From: COE1 sp963596435
GTDB taxonomy: Bacteria; Bacillota; Clostridia; Lachnospirales; Lachnospiraceae
Direction: 5' to 3'
Assembly (NCBI GenBank): GCA_963596435.1
Contig: CAVBMG010000085.1
Coordinates: 1-14,562 of the forward strand
Length of the DNA stretch: 14,562 bases
The translations under genes were made by a program, and so were the position numbers. The notes below the pieces were generated by a model. It saw only the letters and a program-made list of their open reading frames with translations. It was not told the DNA's origin and ran no database searches. This document shows, piece after piece, positions 1-6,851 of the stretch (position 1 is its first letter; each line of letters starts with the position of its first letter).

Positions 1-85
1 CTTAGAGTACAAGCCGAGCGCAAAACTCGCCCTGCGGGCTCAAACAGTTGCGCCTGGCTTGCAAGCATTTGCCCCTTGTTCTAAG
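1..85. repeat. Nested imperfect inverted repeat at the window edge
   Basis: Bases 1-13 (CTTAGAGTACAAG) are complementary to 75-85 (CTTGTTCTAAG) apart from a two-base bulge. Inside, AAGCC (11-15) pairs with GGCTT (56-60), GCGCAA (18-23) with TTGCGC (48-53), and GCCC (29-32) with GGGC (36-39) around a three-base loop. AAGCC shares bases 11-13 with the outer arm, so the two outer stems compete slightly. No T-run follows on either strand, so a simple terminator is unlikely. It could be a dispersed repeat, the end of a small mobile element, or a structured RNA. The pairing is seen directly; the function is unknown. Confidence 0.5.
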
Positions 86-417
86 AAACACTAAACATCA
101 TTCCCTAATGCACTTTCATCGAACTGCCATGCCCCGAAGCTGTAAATAGAAAATTTCAACAAATTTTTTTCCGTTTTCAGAAGCCCTTCCATATACAGGC
201 GGCGCAGCTCGCCCACCCTCCCTGTAACGCACAGAGAAGCGCGGAATGTTTCGTAAGAAGACCCTCTGCGAGTGTCGGTACTTAGGGCGCAGGAGCTGAT
301 AAGCTCATGCACCCTTATGTACCGCTACATCGAGCAGCGGAGTGAGAACGTGTCTTCGAGCGAAATATCCGCGCTTCTCTGCCATATCCTATAAGTGGGC
401 GAGCAACACCGCCGTCC
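86..417. other. Gene-free region, no supported function
   Basis: No convincing gene was found between the nested repeat and the DUF3783 stop codon. A minus-strand open frame of 73 codons (91-312) has no recognisable domain and no good ribosome binding site. The stretch appears richer in G and C than the neighbouring genes and holds a further small hairpin, CCGCT/AGCGG, at about 328-346. No terminator with a T-run is visible for the operon that ends at 418. It may belong to the same repeat element as bases 1-85. Confidence 0.4.
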
Positions 418-795
418 CTAGAACCCTTTTTGAAACATTACATGTTCCTTCATCAGCTCCTGGTATAACTGCTCCACGCTCCAGAATACGTTATGTGGTG
501 TCAGTATCGCTTTCAGCCCGATAGGTGCAGCCCCTGTCTCTTTATAGGCAGCCAGGAATGCATCCACTCCATCTGAATCTATCCCGGAAAATACCAGCAT
601 TTCACCAGAAAGTGTTCCCTTAACAGAAGCCCCCGGTTCTTTGTTAAATCCATCAATTCCAGCCAGATACCCCAGCTTCTGATTGTACTCTCCACCAGTC
701 ACCTTCCTCTGCCGAATCCCCAGCTTACGGCACACAATTCCTACCGCCTGCTCCTTCTCCTTCGAAAGCTGAAAACATAAAACTGTCTGCCCCAT
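418..795 (-). CDS. DUF3783 domain-containing protein
   Basis: A 125-residue soluble protein with no signal peptide or membrane segment. The second half (about residues 60-118), with its 'LKAILTPHN' stretch followed by a helix ending in 'QLYQELMKEH', is recognised as the DUF3783 family, which is common in Clostridia and has no established function. The ATG is preceded by a GAGGAG Shine-Dalgarno at good spacing. The gene starts 27 bases after the ATPase stop codon, so it is very likely the last gene of the T-box-controlled transporter operon. No catalytic residues can be proposed. Family assignment is from memory of the domain pattern and is fairly secure; a link to transport or tryptophan is only inferred from position. 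Confidence 0.75.
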   Translation of the reverse strand: MGQTVLCFQLSKEKEQAVGIVCRKLGIRQRKVTGGEYNQKLGYLAGIDGFNKEPGASVKGTLSGEMLVFSGIDSDGVDAFLAAYKETGAAPIGLKAILTPHNVFWSVEQLYQELMKEHVMFQKGF

Positions 796-822
796 ATAGG
801 AACTCTCCTCTCTTAACTCTCG

Positions 823-1614
823 TTATTTTAACAACATTCTATCATTGGTCAGCTTCTTGCGGCTATTCTCATGATAACATTCCAGCAGATCTTCCACTGT
901 CATTTTAGCGCGTTCTTCACCGGAAATATCGAAAATAATCTTACCATCATCCATCATAATGGTACGATTGCCAAGTGTCAGTGCCGCCTGCATATCATGT
1001 GTAATCATCATCGTTGTTATACGGCCTTCTGATACGATTCTGGTCGTGATGTCCAAAACTTTCTGGGCTGTGGCTGGATCAAGCGCCGCTGTATGTTCGT
1101 CCAGAAGCAGTAACTTGGGCTGGGATATCGTGGACATCAATAAGGATACTGCCTGTCTTTGTCCGCCTGAAAGCTGCCCTACCTTTGCTTTCATTCTTGA
1201 TTCCAGTCCCAGATCCAGCTGCTTTAACAAATCAGTGAAATACTCTCTGTCCTGCTTATTCACTGCAAAGAAACTCTTCCCTGCTTTTCTCGAATAAGCC
1301 AGCGCCAGATTCTCTTCGATTGTCATATTAGGGGCTGTTCCCTTCATCGTATCCTGAAAAAGCCGTCCAATATCATATGCTCGCTTGTATTCCTTCATAT
1401 TTGTAATATTCTTGGAATCCAGTCTGATTGTTCCTTCATCCACGGAAAATACACCGCTGATTGCATTAAAAAGTGTAGACTTACCTGCGCCGTTAGATCC
1501 TACTATTGTTACGAAATCACCTGCATTCAAATGCAGATTGACTCCATTCAATGCCTTTTTCTCATTGGGAGTTCCCGGATAGAAGGTCTTTCTGATTCCC
1601 TGTAATTCTAACAT
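823..1614 (-). CDS. ABC transporter ATP-binding protein (TrpXYZ-like uptake system)
   Basis: A 263-residue ABC ATPase that would power uptake by the adjacent permease and lipoprotein at the cytoplasmic membrane. All nucleotide-binding motifs are intact: Walker A GSNGAGKST (residues 39-47), Q-loop Gln87, signature LSGGQ (148-152), Walker B LLLLDE with catalytic Glu173, D-loop ALD near 177-179, and switch His206. Length and the 'GRLFQDTMKG' region fit the COG1101-type ATPases that pair with COG2984 binding proteins and COG4120 permeases. Members of this class have been predicted to carry tryptophan (TrpXYZ) on the strength of T-box regulation. Its ATG overlaps the permease stop region by seven bases (1608-1614), and a GGGAGGTG ribosome binding site lies within the end of the permease gene, so translation is probably coupled. 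The substrate is inferred. Confidence 0.93.
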   Translation of the reverse strand: MLELQGIRKTFYPGTPNEKKALNGVNLHLNAGDFVTIVGSNGAGKSTLFNAISGVFSVDEGTIRLDSKNITNMKEYKRAYDIGRLFQDTMKGTAPNMTIEENLALAYSRKAGKSFFAVNKQDREYFTDLLKQLDLGLESRMKAKVGQLSGGQRQAVSLLMSTISQPKLLLLDEHTAALDPATAQKVLDITTRIVSEGRITTMMITHDMQAALTLGNRTIMMDDGKIIFDISGEERAKMTVEDLLECYHENSRKKLTNDRMLLK

Positions 1615-2510
1615 CTGGATGCACCTCCCTTATGCTTGCGACCGCCTAATTTCTTCTGTAATGTTGGTATTGCAAGGGCAATGATAACAATAACTGCCGA
1701 GATGAGTTTCAGACTGTACGCCGGAAACAGATCTACTTTCAAAGCCACTGCAATAAACATTCTGTATAAACAGGAACCGACAACTGCTGAGATCAGTCCA
1801 ATAGTCACTCCATGTCTGCCCATGATGGTCTCTCCGATAATAACCGAAGCCAGACCTACTACCACCATACCACTGCCATAGCCTACATCAAAGAAAGACA
1901 TTGACTGTCCTATCACTGCCCCGGAAAGAGCCACGCATGCATTACCGATTGCAAGTCCAGCACATTTATACACATCCGCATTGATGGAAGAAGAACGAAC
2001 CATATCTTCATTATCTCCAGTTGCACGAATGGCAAGTCCTTTTCTGGTCTTGAAAAAGACAGCAAGAACTGCGACTACAATGACACACAAAATAAAAGGA
2101 ATGATAATTTTACAAAGATCTCTTGAAAGTCCTGTCGCATCCTGTAACAGATTGAATAAAGACACTGCAACTGCTGAAGACACATTGGATTTGCCACCTG
2201 TAATGATCAGATTTACCGTATAAAGTCCATTCATTGTAAGAATACCCGCTAGAATAGGATGAATCCTGACCTTAGTCTGCAACAATCCCGTAAAATAGCC
2301 TGCTGCTGCTCCTGCTAAACAAGCAACCAGAAGCGCCAGGAAAGGATGCCCTGCTACTGTCAGGACGATTGAAACCGCCATACCCAGTCCAAAGCTTCCA
2401 TCTACCGTCAGATCCGGCATATTCAAAATGCGAAATGTAATATATACGCCCAGGGCAAGAATAGCATACCCCAGTCCTTCCTGCAGAGAATTAAATAATA
2501 ACAATCCCAT
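1608..2510 (-). CDS. ABC transporter permease (TrpXYZ-like, BPD_transp_2 family)
   Basis: A 300-residue, very hydrophobic integral membrane protein with about eight or nine predicted helices. The N-terminal 'PDLTVDGSF' motif (residues 32-40) is characteristic of the COG4120-type permeases that work with ABC_sub_bind lipoproteins. A charged cytoplasmic stretch at about 154-176 (containing 'ATGDNEDMVR') is the likely coupling loop for the ATPase. The start is set at 2510 because an AGGAGG Shine-Dalgarno, overlapping the stop codon of the dehydrogenase, sits the right distance upstream. An in-frame ATG 36 bases further upstream, inside the dehydrogenase gene, lacks such a site. The C-terminus is basic (residues about 285-300). 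This is the membrane channel of the T-box-regulated import system; the Trp-related substrate is inferred. Confidence 0.92.
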   Translation of the reverse strand: MGLLLFNSLQEGLGYAILALGVYITFRILNMPDLTVDGSFGLGMAVSIVLTVAGHPFLALLVACLAGAAAGYFTGLLQTKVRIHPILAGILTMNGLYTVNLIITGGKSNVSSAVAVSLFNLLQDATGLSRDLCKIIIPFILCVIVVAVLAVFFKTRKGLAIRATGDNEDMVRSSSINADVYKCAGLAIGNACVALSGAVIGQSMSFFDVGYGSGMVVVGLASVIIGETIMGRHGVTIGLISAVVGSCLYRMFIAVALKVDLFPAYSLKLISAVIVIIALAIPTLQKKLGGRKHKGGASRC

Positions 2511-2523
2511 TCTCTTTTTCCTC

Positions 2524-3471
2524 CTATCGTGCATTTGCCTTTGCAATATATGTTCTGATTACATCACAGGATGCAGCAAAAGCCTTTTGCTCCTGTTCAT
2601 TTAATGACAGCTCTATGATCTCTTCTACGCCGCCTTTTCCAATTATCGCCGGAACACCTGCCATAATACCATTCTGACCATATTCTCCCTCTAAAAGAGC
2701 CGATACCGGAAGAATTCTTTTTTCATCATGTAATACAGCCTTGCAGAGCATAGCCAGTGCCGCACCTATACCAAATTCTGTTGAGCCTTTTCCAATTACG
2801 ATCTCCATACCAAGCTGATGCGTACGTTCCACCAATACATCACTGGTTACTTTTTCAAAGATTTGAGGCTTTTCCTGCTGTAGCTGTGCTAATGGTTTGC
2901 CCATAAAGGTAATCTGCGACATGGCTACCATAGAGGAATCGCCATGCTCGCCCAGCGCAAAACATTCTATGGAATTAGCTGACACGCCTGTCAGTTGATG
3001 AAGTGTCAAACGTAATCTGGCTGTATCCAGTAATGTTCCCGTACCAAATATTCTGCTCTTTGGCAGTTTCATATGTTCTCTTGCATAATTCACAACCACA
3101 TCACAGGGGTTGGATATGGATATAAAATACCCGTCAAAAGCAGTCTGATTCAGTCTGGCAGTAACATCCTTCATAATGTCTATTGTTACATCCAGCATAT
3201 CCAGCCTGGTCTGTCCGGGTTTTCTGGACACTCCCACTGCGTTCACAATAATATCAGCATCATCACAATCCTGATAACTGCCTTCACGTACAATAGGCAT
3301 TCGGTCCATGAACACTGTCGCATCTGCTACATCCTTCGCCTGTGCGTCAGCTTTGCCTTCTACAATATCAATCAATACGATTTCACGGCATATTCCCAGT
3401 CTTGCAAGATTGAGTGCACACATACTTCCCACATGACCTGCTCCCAGAATTACGACCTTTGCCATATCCAT
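2524..3471 (-). CDS. Lactate/malate dehydrogenase family 2-hydroxyacid dehydrogenase
   Basis: A 315-residue NAD-dependent oxidoreductase interconverting a 2-oxoacid and an L-2-hydroxyacid. Seen: dinucleotide motif GAGHVG (residues 10-15); Asp35 at the end of strand 2, favouring NAD over NADP; substrate-loop 'SRKPGQTR' (82-89); Asn121 in 'SNP'; Asp149 and Arg152 in 'LDTAR'; catalytic His176 in 'GEHGDS'. The specificity residue is Arg83, where lactate dehydrogenases normally have Gln and malate dehydrogenases have Arg, so the usual lactate label is unsafe. Three in-frame ATGs lie close together (3477, 3471, 3465); the second has the best spacing (8 bases) from a GGGAAGG site. It lies between the binding-protein and permease genes of a Trp-type T-box operon, so an aromatic substrate such as indolepyruvate/indolelactate is conceivable but unproven. 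Confidence 0.88.
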   Translation of the reverse strand: MDMAKVVILGAGHVGSMCALNLARLGICREIVLIDIVEGKADAQAKDVADATVFMDRMPIVREGSYQDCDDADIIVNAVGVSRKPGQTRLDMLDVTIDIMKDVTARLNQTAFDGYFISISNPCDVVVNYAREHMKLPKSRIFGTGTLLDTARLRLTLHQLTGVSANSIECFALGEHGDSSMVAMSQITFMGKPLAQLQQEKPQIFEKVTSDVLVERTHQLGMEIVIGKGSTEFGIGAALAMLCKAVLHDEKRILPVSALLEGEYGQNGIMAGVPAIIGKGGVEEIIELSLNEQEQKAFAASCDVIRTYIAKANAR

Positions 3472-3495
3472 CACCATATCCTTCCCTGTTATTCT

Positions 3496-4566
3496 TTATT
3501 CACCAAGAAGCTGAAACTCTTCCTGTTTATCCTGTGGAATCTCGATGCCTAACTGTTTTGCAGTTGCCACATTGATCATCTTGGCATACTGGGCAATCTG
3601 TTCTACAGGTGTATCTGCTACTGTTGCTCCATTGACGATTCTCTCTATCATCTCACCAGTTTGTACACCAAGGACATCATAATCAATACCAACTGTTGCG
3701 AAACCACCATCATTTACCATGGAATCTGCACCGCAGTAGATAGGCTTACCTGCATCATTGGCTACCTGTAAATATGCTGCCATCGCAGAAGCTACTGTAT
3801 TATCATTGGGTGTAAAGAAAGCATCTACATCATTGACTAAAGATGCTGCTGCCTGCTGTACATCAGCTGTTCCTGTAACAGTAGCCTCCTTGTATGCAAT
3901 ACCATGTTCATCACAGTATTTCTTAGCACGCTCAATACCTGTTACAGAGTTAATCTCACTTGTATTATACACGAATCCAAATGTCTTGGCATCCGGTGTC
4001 AATTCTGCTGCCAGTTCAAAGATATCCTCAATTGCGATAGAATTGGATACGCCTGTAATATTCTTATCTGTCTTATCAAAAGACTCTACTAATCCAGCTT
4101 CTACAGGATTGCTGACTGCTGAGAAAACAATCGTTACATCAGAAGTTGCTGCCGCTGCTGCCTGTGCTGTAGGTGTTGCGATTGGAACCAGAATATCACA
4201 TCCATCATCAATCATACCATTGATAATTGTTGGAAGCATTGTCTGATCTCCTGATGCATTCTTATATTCGATTTCTACTTTACCTTCATTTACAAGAGGC
4301 TGTAATGTCTCCTGAATTTTGGCATTGATCTGATTCAGAGACGGATGGTCAATGTGCTGAATAATTCCTACTTTATAAACCTTATCATCCTTGTTTACTA
4401 CTGTTCCATTATCATCACTCTGTGAACTTGTAGTTGATTCCTGTACTGTCTGTGTTGTCTCTTCACTTGCTGTTGTACTGGCACTGCCGCATCCGGCTAA
4501 CATAGCTGCTGCCATAATCGTGCTCATTGCTACACCCATTACCTTGTTCATTACTGTCTTTTTCAT
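3496..4566 (-). CDS. ABC transporter substrate-binding lipoprotein (TrpX-like, ABC_sub_bind family)
   Basis: A 356-residue exported lipoprotein that captures substrate outside the membrane for the permease/ATPase pair. The N-terminus is a typical lipoprotein signal: basic 'MKK', a hydrophobic core and the lipobox LAGC, with Cys26 as the lipidated residue. A Ser/Thr/Glu/Asp-rich tether (about 27-60) follows, then a two-lobed periplasmic-binding fold of the PF04392 (COG2984) family starting at about 64 ('VYKVGIIQHIDHPSLNQI'). An AGGAGG site precedes two in-frame ATGs, at 4572 (spacing 4) and 4566 (spacing 10); the 4566 start gives the classic signal peptide. A longer frame back to 4614 would run through the terminator hairpin and is rejected. 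It is the first gene after a T-box leader, so uncharged tRNA should raise its expression. Tryptophan or a Trp precursor is the likely ligand. Confidence 0.92.
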   Translation of the reverse strand: MKKTVMNKVMGVAMSTIMAAAMLAGCGSASTTASEETTQTVQESTTSSQSDDNGTVVNKDDKVYKVGIIQHIDHPSLNQINAKIQETLQPLVNEGKVEIEYKNASGDQTMLPTIINGMIDDGCDILVPIATPTAQAAAAATSDVTIVFSAVSNPVEAGLVESFDKTDKNITGVSNSIAIEDIFELAAELTPDAKTFGFVYNTSEINSVTGIERAKKYCDEHGIAYKEATVTGTADVQQAAASLVNDVDAFFTPNDNTVASAMAAYLQVANDAGKPIYCGADSMVNDGGFATVGIDYDVLGVQTGEMIERIVNGATVADTPVEQIAQYAKMINVATAKQLGIEIPQDKQEEFQLLGE

Positions 4567-4590
4567 AATCATATTCCCTCCTTGATAATT

Positions 4591-4630
4591 AAAAAAGTCC
4601 TCAGTTCGTCTCATCTAACGAACTAAGGAC
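4591..4630 (-). terminator. Intrinsic terminator of the T-box leader
   Basis: On the minus strand GTCCTTAGTTCGT (4630-4618) pairs with ACGAACTGAGGAC (4609-4597), with one T/G position, around an eight-base loop. Six T residues follow (4596-4591). It sits directly upstream of the Shine-Dalgarno of the lipoprotein gene and competes with the antiterminator for the GTCCTTA strand. Confidence 0.92.
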
Positions 4631-4868
4631 AAATCTACAAAAATAAATCTGCGGTACCACCTTATTTGACTCTTATCAAGTCCACTCAACACAATGCCAT
4701 CACATTGTCAGCCTATAACGCAGGCATTACGTCTTGGATACTAGGATCTACCGTTCCCCTCGCCCTCAGCAGCCCATACAACAGTGCATTTCCTGTCAGC
4801 TTCCACCGCCCTGACTCTCTGTAAGGAATGTATCCTGTGCCTCTTCTGCATCAAAGGTTTCTCTTTGA
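4591..4868 (-). promoter_or_regulatory. T-box leader riboswitch, specifier probably UGG (Trp)
   Basis: The T-box core AAGGTGGTACCGC lies at about 4663-4651 and the apical Stem I signature GGGCGGTGGAAGC at about 4811-4799, closed by GTCAG/CTGAC. Stem I continues with CATTCCT pairing with AGGAAATG, then ACAG/CTGT, and at the base GCAG (4849-4846) with CTGC (4772-4769). The 3' side of the resulting specifier loop reads TGTATGGG; the triplet TGG (4776-4774) lies about where the specifier sits in the glyQS leader, one base before the basal stem. The antiterminator TAAGG-[TGGTACC]-GC pairs with GTCCTTA (4630-4624), which is also the 5' arm of the terminator, so the two folds exclude each other. Uncharged tRNA should permit transcription of the transporter operon. 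T-box identity is secure; UGG is a manual fold. Confidence 0.9.
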
Positions 4869-4873
4869 AAATC

Positions 4874-4902
4874 ATTATAATGAATGCATACTTTATTGTC
4901 AA
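4874..4902 (-). promoter_or_regulatory. Consensus sigma-A promoter for the T-box operon
   Basis: On the minus strand TTGACA (4902-4897) and TATAAT (4879-4874) are separated by exactly 17 bases, a perfect vegetative promoter. The predicted RNA start is near 4867, just before the 5' strand of T-box Stem I. The promoter begins only a few bases after the stop codon of the EAL-domain gene (4908-4906), and no terminator separates the two units. Confidence 0.9.
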
Positions 4903-4905
4903 CTG

Positions 4906-6636
4906 TTAATTTTTATATTCACTGATATCCATAAAAGTAACCAGCATTACATATGTATCATGGTTTTGATTTATTTCTTTGGTTTTGATCAGATACCATT
5001 TACCATATCCATCATGATACTCTTCCTTTACAACGCATTGTTCACGAATGGCTTCTTCAAACATACTCTGAAGAAGATAAAGCTCCTCTTCATCAATCTC
5101 TTTCCCATTCACCGTCTCTTCATACGCCTGATTGGTTCGAAGCAGCTCTACTTTGTCTTTACAGAATTCATAGATTGCCACCGGAACATCCAGCAATTCA
5201 AGGAACTGGCTTACATTAGAACGGGTATTCCACAGGTCGCTCATCAGTGAAACTGTCTCTCCTGCCTGCATTCTTGCTTCCTTGTTTAACTCGCGTTCTA
5301 TATACTTTTCATATTCCTTTACAGGCATAGGCTTGGCAAAGTAATAGCCCTGTGCATACTCACACCCGATACATTTCAGGAAATCCACCTGTTCGGCTGT
5401 CTCTACGCCCTCTACAATAGATGGCATATGAAGCCATTTCGCCATACGTATGACAGAAGTTAATACTTTCTCTCCCTTGCCGTTAAATTCTTCTTCCTTC
5501 AGGAATCTCATATCTATTTTAAGATAATCTACTTCCATGTCTTTGAGAATGTTAAGTGAAGAATAACCACTTCCAAAATCGTCCATCATAATCTGAAAGC
5601 CATTCTCATGAAGCTTGCTCATGGTCTTCATAACAAGATCCTGATCTTCCATAAATGCACTTTCTGTCAGTTCCAGATTCAGTAAATGAGCCGGGATCTG
5701 GTACTGGGCAATCAGGTTCTTAAATATCTCTACCAAATGTGGATTATATATGTTGACCCTGGATACATTCACAGAAATAGGATCAGGATTGCGTCCTTCA
5801 TCCATCCATCTGCGCAGTAATATACATACATGCTTCCACATATACTGATCCAGACGTCCAATAATGCCATTTCTCTCATAAACAGGAATAAATTCAGCCG
5901 GAGAAATCATACCTTTTGTCGGATGCTGCCAACGTACAAGTGCCTCTGCTCCATATGGTCTGCCTGTCATCAGATTGACCTTAGGCTGTAGAAATACTTT
6001 GAACTGTTCTTCTTCCAAAGCTCTGTTCACTTCATTAATAATTGACTGCTCATGCCGCATATTTTCAATCATATTGGAATTGTAATATGCAACATTTTCC
6101 ATATATTTTCCCTTACAGCTCTTGGCAGCCAGGGAAGCTCTGTCATACATCTCCGATACATCCATTTCGTGATCGTCAATGATATAAACGCCAAAGGATA
6201 CTTTAATATTGTAATCCTTGTTGACTTTTTTAAGCTTTATCTGTATGGCATTAACAAGTAAGTCAATATCTTCCTCCCGAAAAGGCATACAACAGGCAAA
6301 TACATCATTTTCCATTCTTCCATATATGAATTTGTCAAATGTCAATGCCACTTTTCTCAGTTCAGAAGCAATACTTTTTAATACTCTGTCGCCTTCCTTA
6401 TTTCCATAGAAATTATTGATCATCTTGAAACGGTCAATATCAAACCGCACAAATGTAAATACTTCATCTGGATTCTCTGTCAGCAGTTCACTCACGGACT
6501 GGTAGAACTTAATCTTGGTATAACATCCAGTTACCGGATCAAGCTCTGCCATGATCATTTTACTGCGTTCCATGGCATTACGCACACGATAGCGGAGCAA
6601 ATTCGGATTATATGGCTTCATCACAAAATCCCACAC
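4906..6636 (-). CDS. GGDEF (degenerate)-EAL protein, downstream part of a broken response regulator
   Basis: A 576-codon frame, counted from a GTG at 6636. Residues 1-12 ('WDFVMKPYNPN') are the tail of a receiver domain. A GGDEF-like domain (about 30-185) follows, whose active site reads ENDVF (109-113) instead of GGDEF, so it is probably inactive. Next is an EAL domain (about 195-450) with intact motifs: EAL (231-233), ELTES (322-326), DDFGSG (352-357) and EGVET (409-413). It should therefore hydrolyse cyclic-di-GMP. A C-terminal segment (about 470-576) looks PAS-like. The original protein was receiver-GGDEF-EAL; a deletion in the receiver put this part in another frame. Translation might restart at the GTG (GGAG six bases upstream) or at the ATG overlapping the fragment's stop as TGATG (6619-6623). 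It may be functional without phosphorylation control, or be a decaying pseudogene. Confidence 0.82.
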   Translation of the reverse strand: MWDFVMKPYNPNLLRYRVRNAMERSKMIMAELDPVTGCYTKIKFYQSVSELLTENPDEVFTFVRFDIDRFKMINNFYGNKEGDRVLKSIASELRKVALTFDKFIYGRMENDVFACCMPFREEDIDLLVNAIQIKLKKVNKDYNIKVSFGVYIIDDHEMDVSEMYDRASLAAKSCKGKYMENVAYYNSNMIENMRHEQSIINEVNRALEEEQFKVFLQPKVNLMTGRPYGAEALVRWQHPTKGMISPAEFIPVYERNGIIGRLDQYMWKHVCILLRRWMDEGRNPDPISVNVSRVNIYNPHLVEIFKNLIAQYQIPAHLLNLELTESAFMEDQDLVMKTMSKLHENGFQIMMDDFGSGYSSLNILKDMEVDYLKIDMRFLKEEEFNGKGEKVLTSVIRMAKWLHMPSIVEGVETAEQVDFLKCIGCEYAQGYYFAKPMPVKEYEKYIERELNKEARMQAGETVSLMSDLWNTRSNVSQFLELLDVPVAIYEFCKDKVELLRTNQAYEETVNGKEIDEEELYLLQSMFEEAIREQCVVKEEYHDGYGKWYLIKTKEINQNHDTYVMLVTFMDISEYKN

Positions 6637-6851
6637 ACCATACTCCAGACGAAAGCCAGTCCATCCATAACAGGCATTACAATATCAAGAACGATAACAC
6701 CTATCTCGGCGGCTTTTTTACCAAGAATATCCAGTGCCTCCTGACCATTGGAGGCGCAAAGCACCGTATACTCGTCCTTTAACACGTCTCTTAACGTGAC
6801 CTTCGTTATTTCTTCATCATCAACAATCAACACAGTATTTCTATCCTGCAT
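6621..6851 (-). pseudogene. Truncated response-regulator receiver domain (frame broken)
   Basis: A 76-residue fragment holding the first half of a CheY-like receiver: acidic pocket Asp11-Asp12, phospho-acceptor Asp56 in 'VLDIVMP' and the turn 'VMDG' (61-64). After Phe67 the homology stops and nine unrelated residues lead to a TGA. The second half of the receiver appears in another frame immediately afterwards ('LEYGVWDFVMKPYNP', 6648 downward). About 30 residues covering the strand with the usual Thr/Ser-Ala and the following helix are missing, so one inserted or lost base cannot repair it. The fragment keeps an AGGAG site nine bases before its ATG and overlaps the end of the cyclase gene by eleven bases. 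It cannot fold as a normal receiver. The junction is at about 6647-6652. Confidence 0.8.

Noticed and set aside
91..312. A 73-codon minus-strand open frame in the gene-free block
   Set aside because: It has no ribosome binding site, no domain and a composition like the surrounding repeat-like DNA. It may still be a repeat-borne short frame, so it is described but not called a gene.
4567..4614. A longer N-terminus for the substrate-binding lipoprotein, starting at the ATG at 4614
   Set aside because: This extension lies in the T-box terminator hairpin and its T-run, and the AGGAGG site lies downstream of it. The lipoprotein signal peptide starts properly at 4566.
4735..4840. An alternative base for T-box Stem I through GGATAC/GTATCC, giving specifiers such as GGU or CGG in GAACGGUAG
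   Set aside because: This pairing conflicts with the well-formed CATTCCT/AGGAAATG stem and places the specifier too far from the apical signature compared with known leaders.
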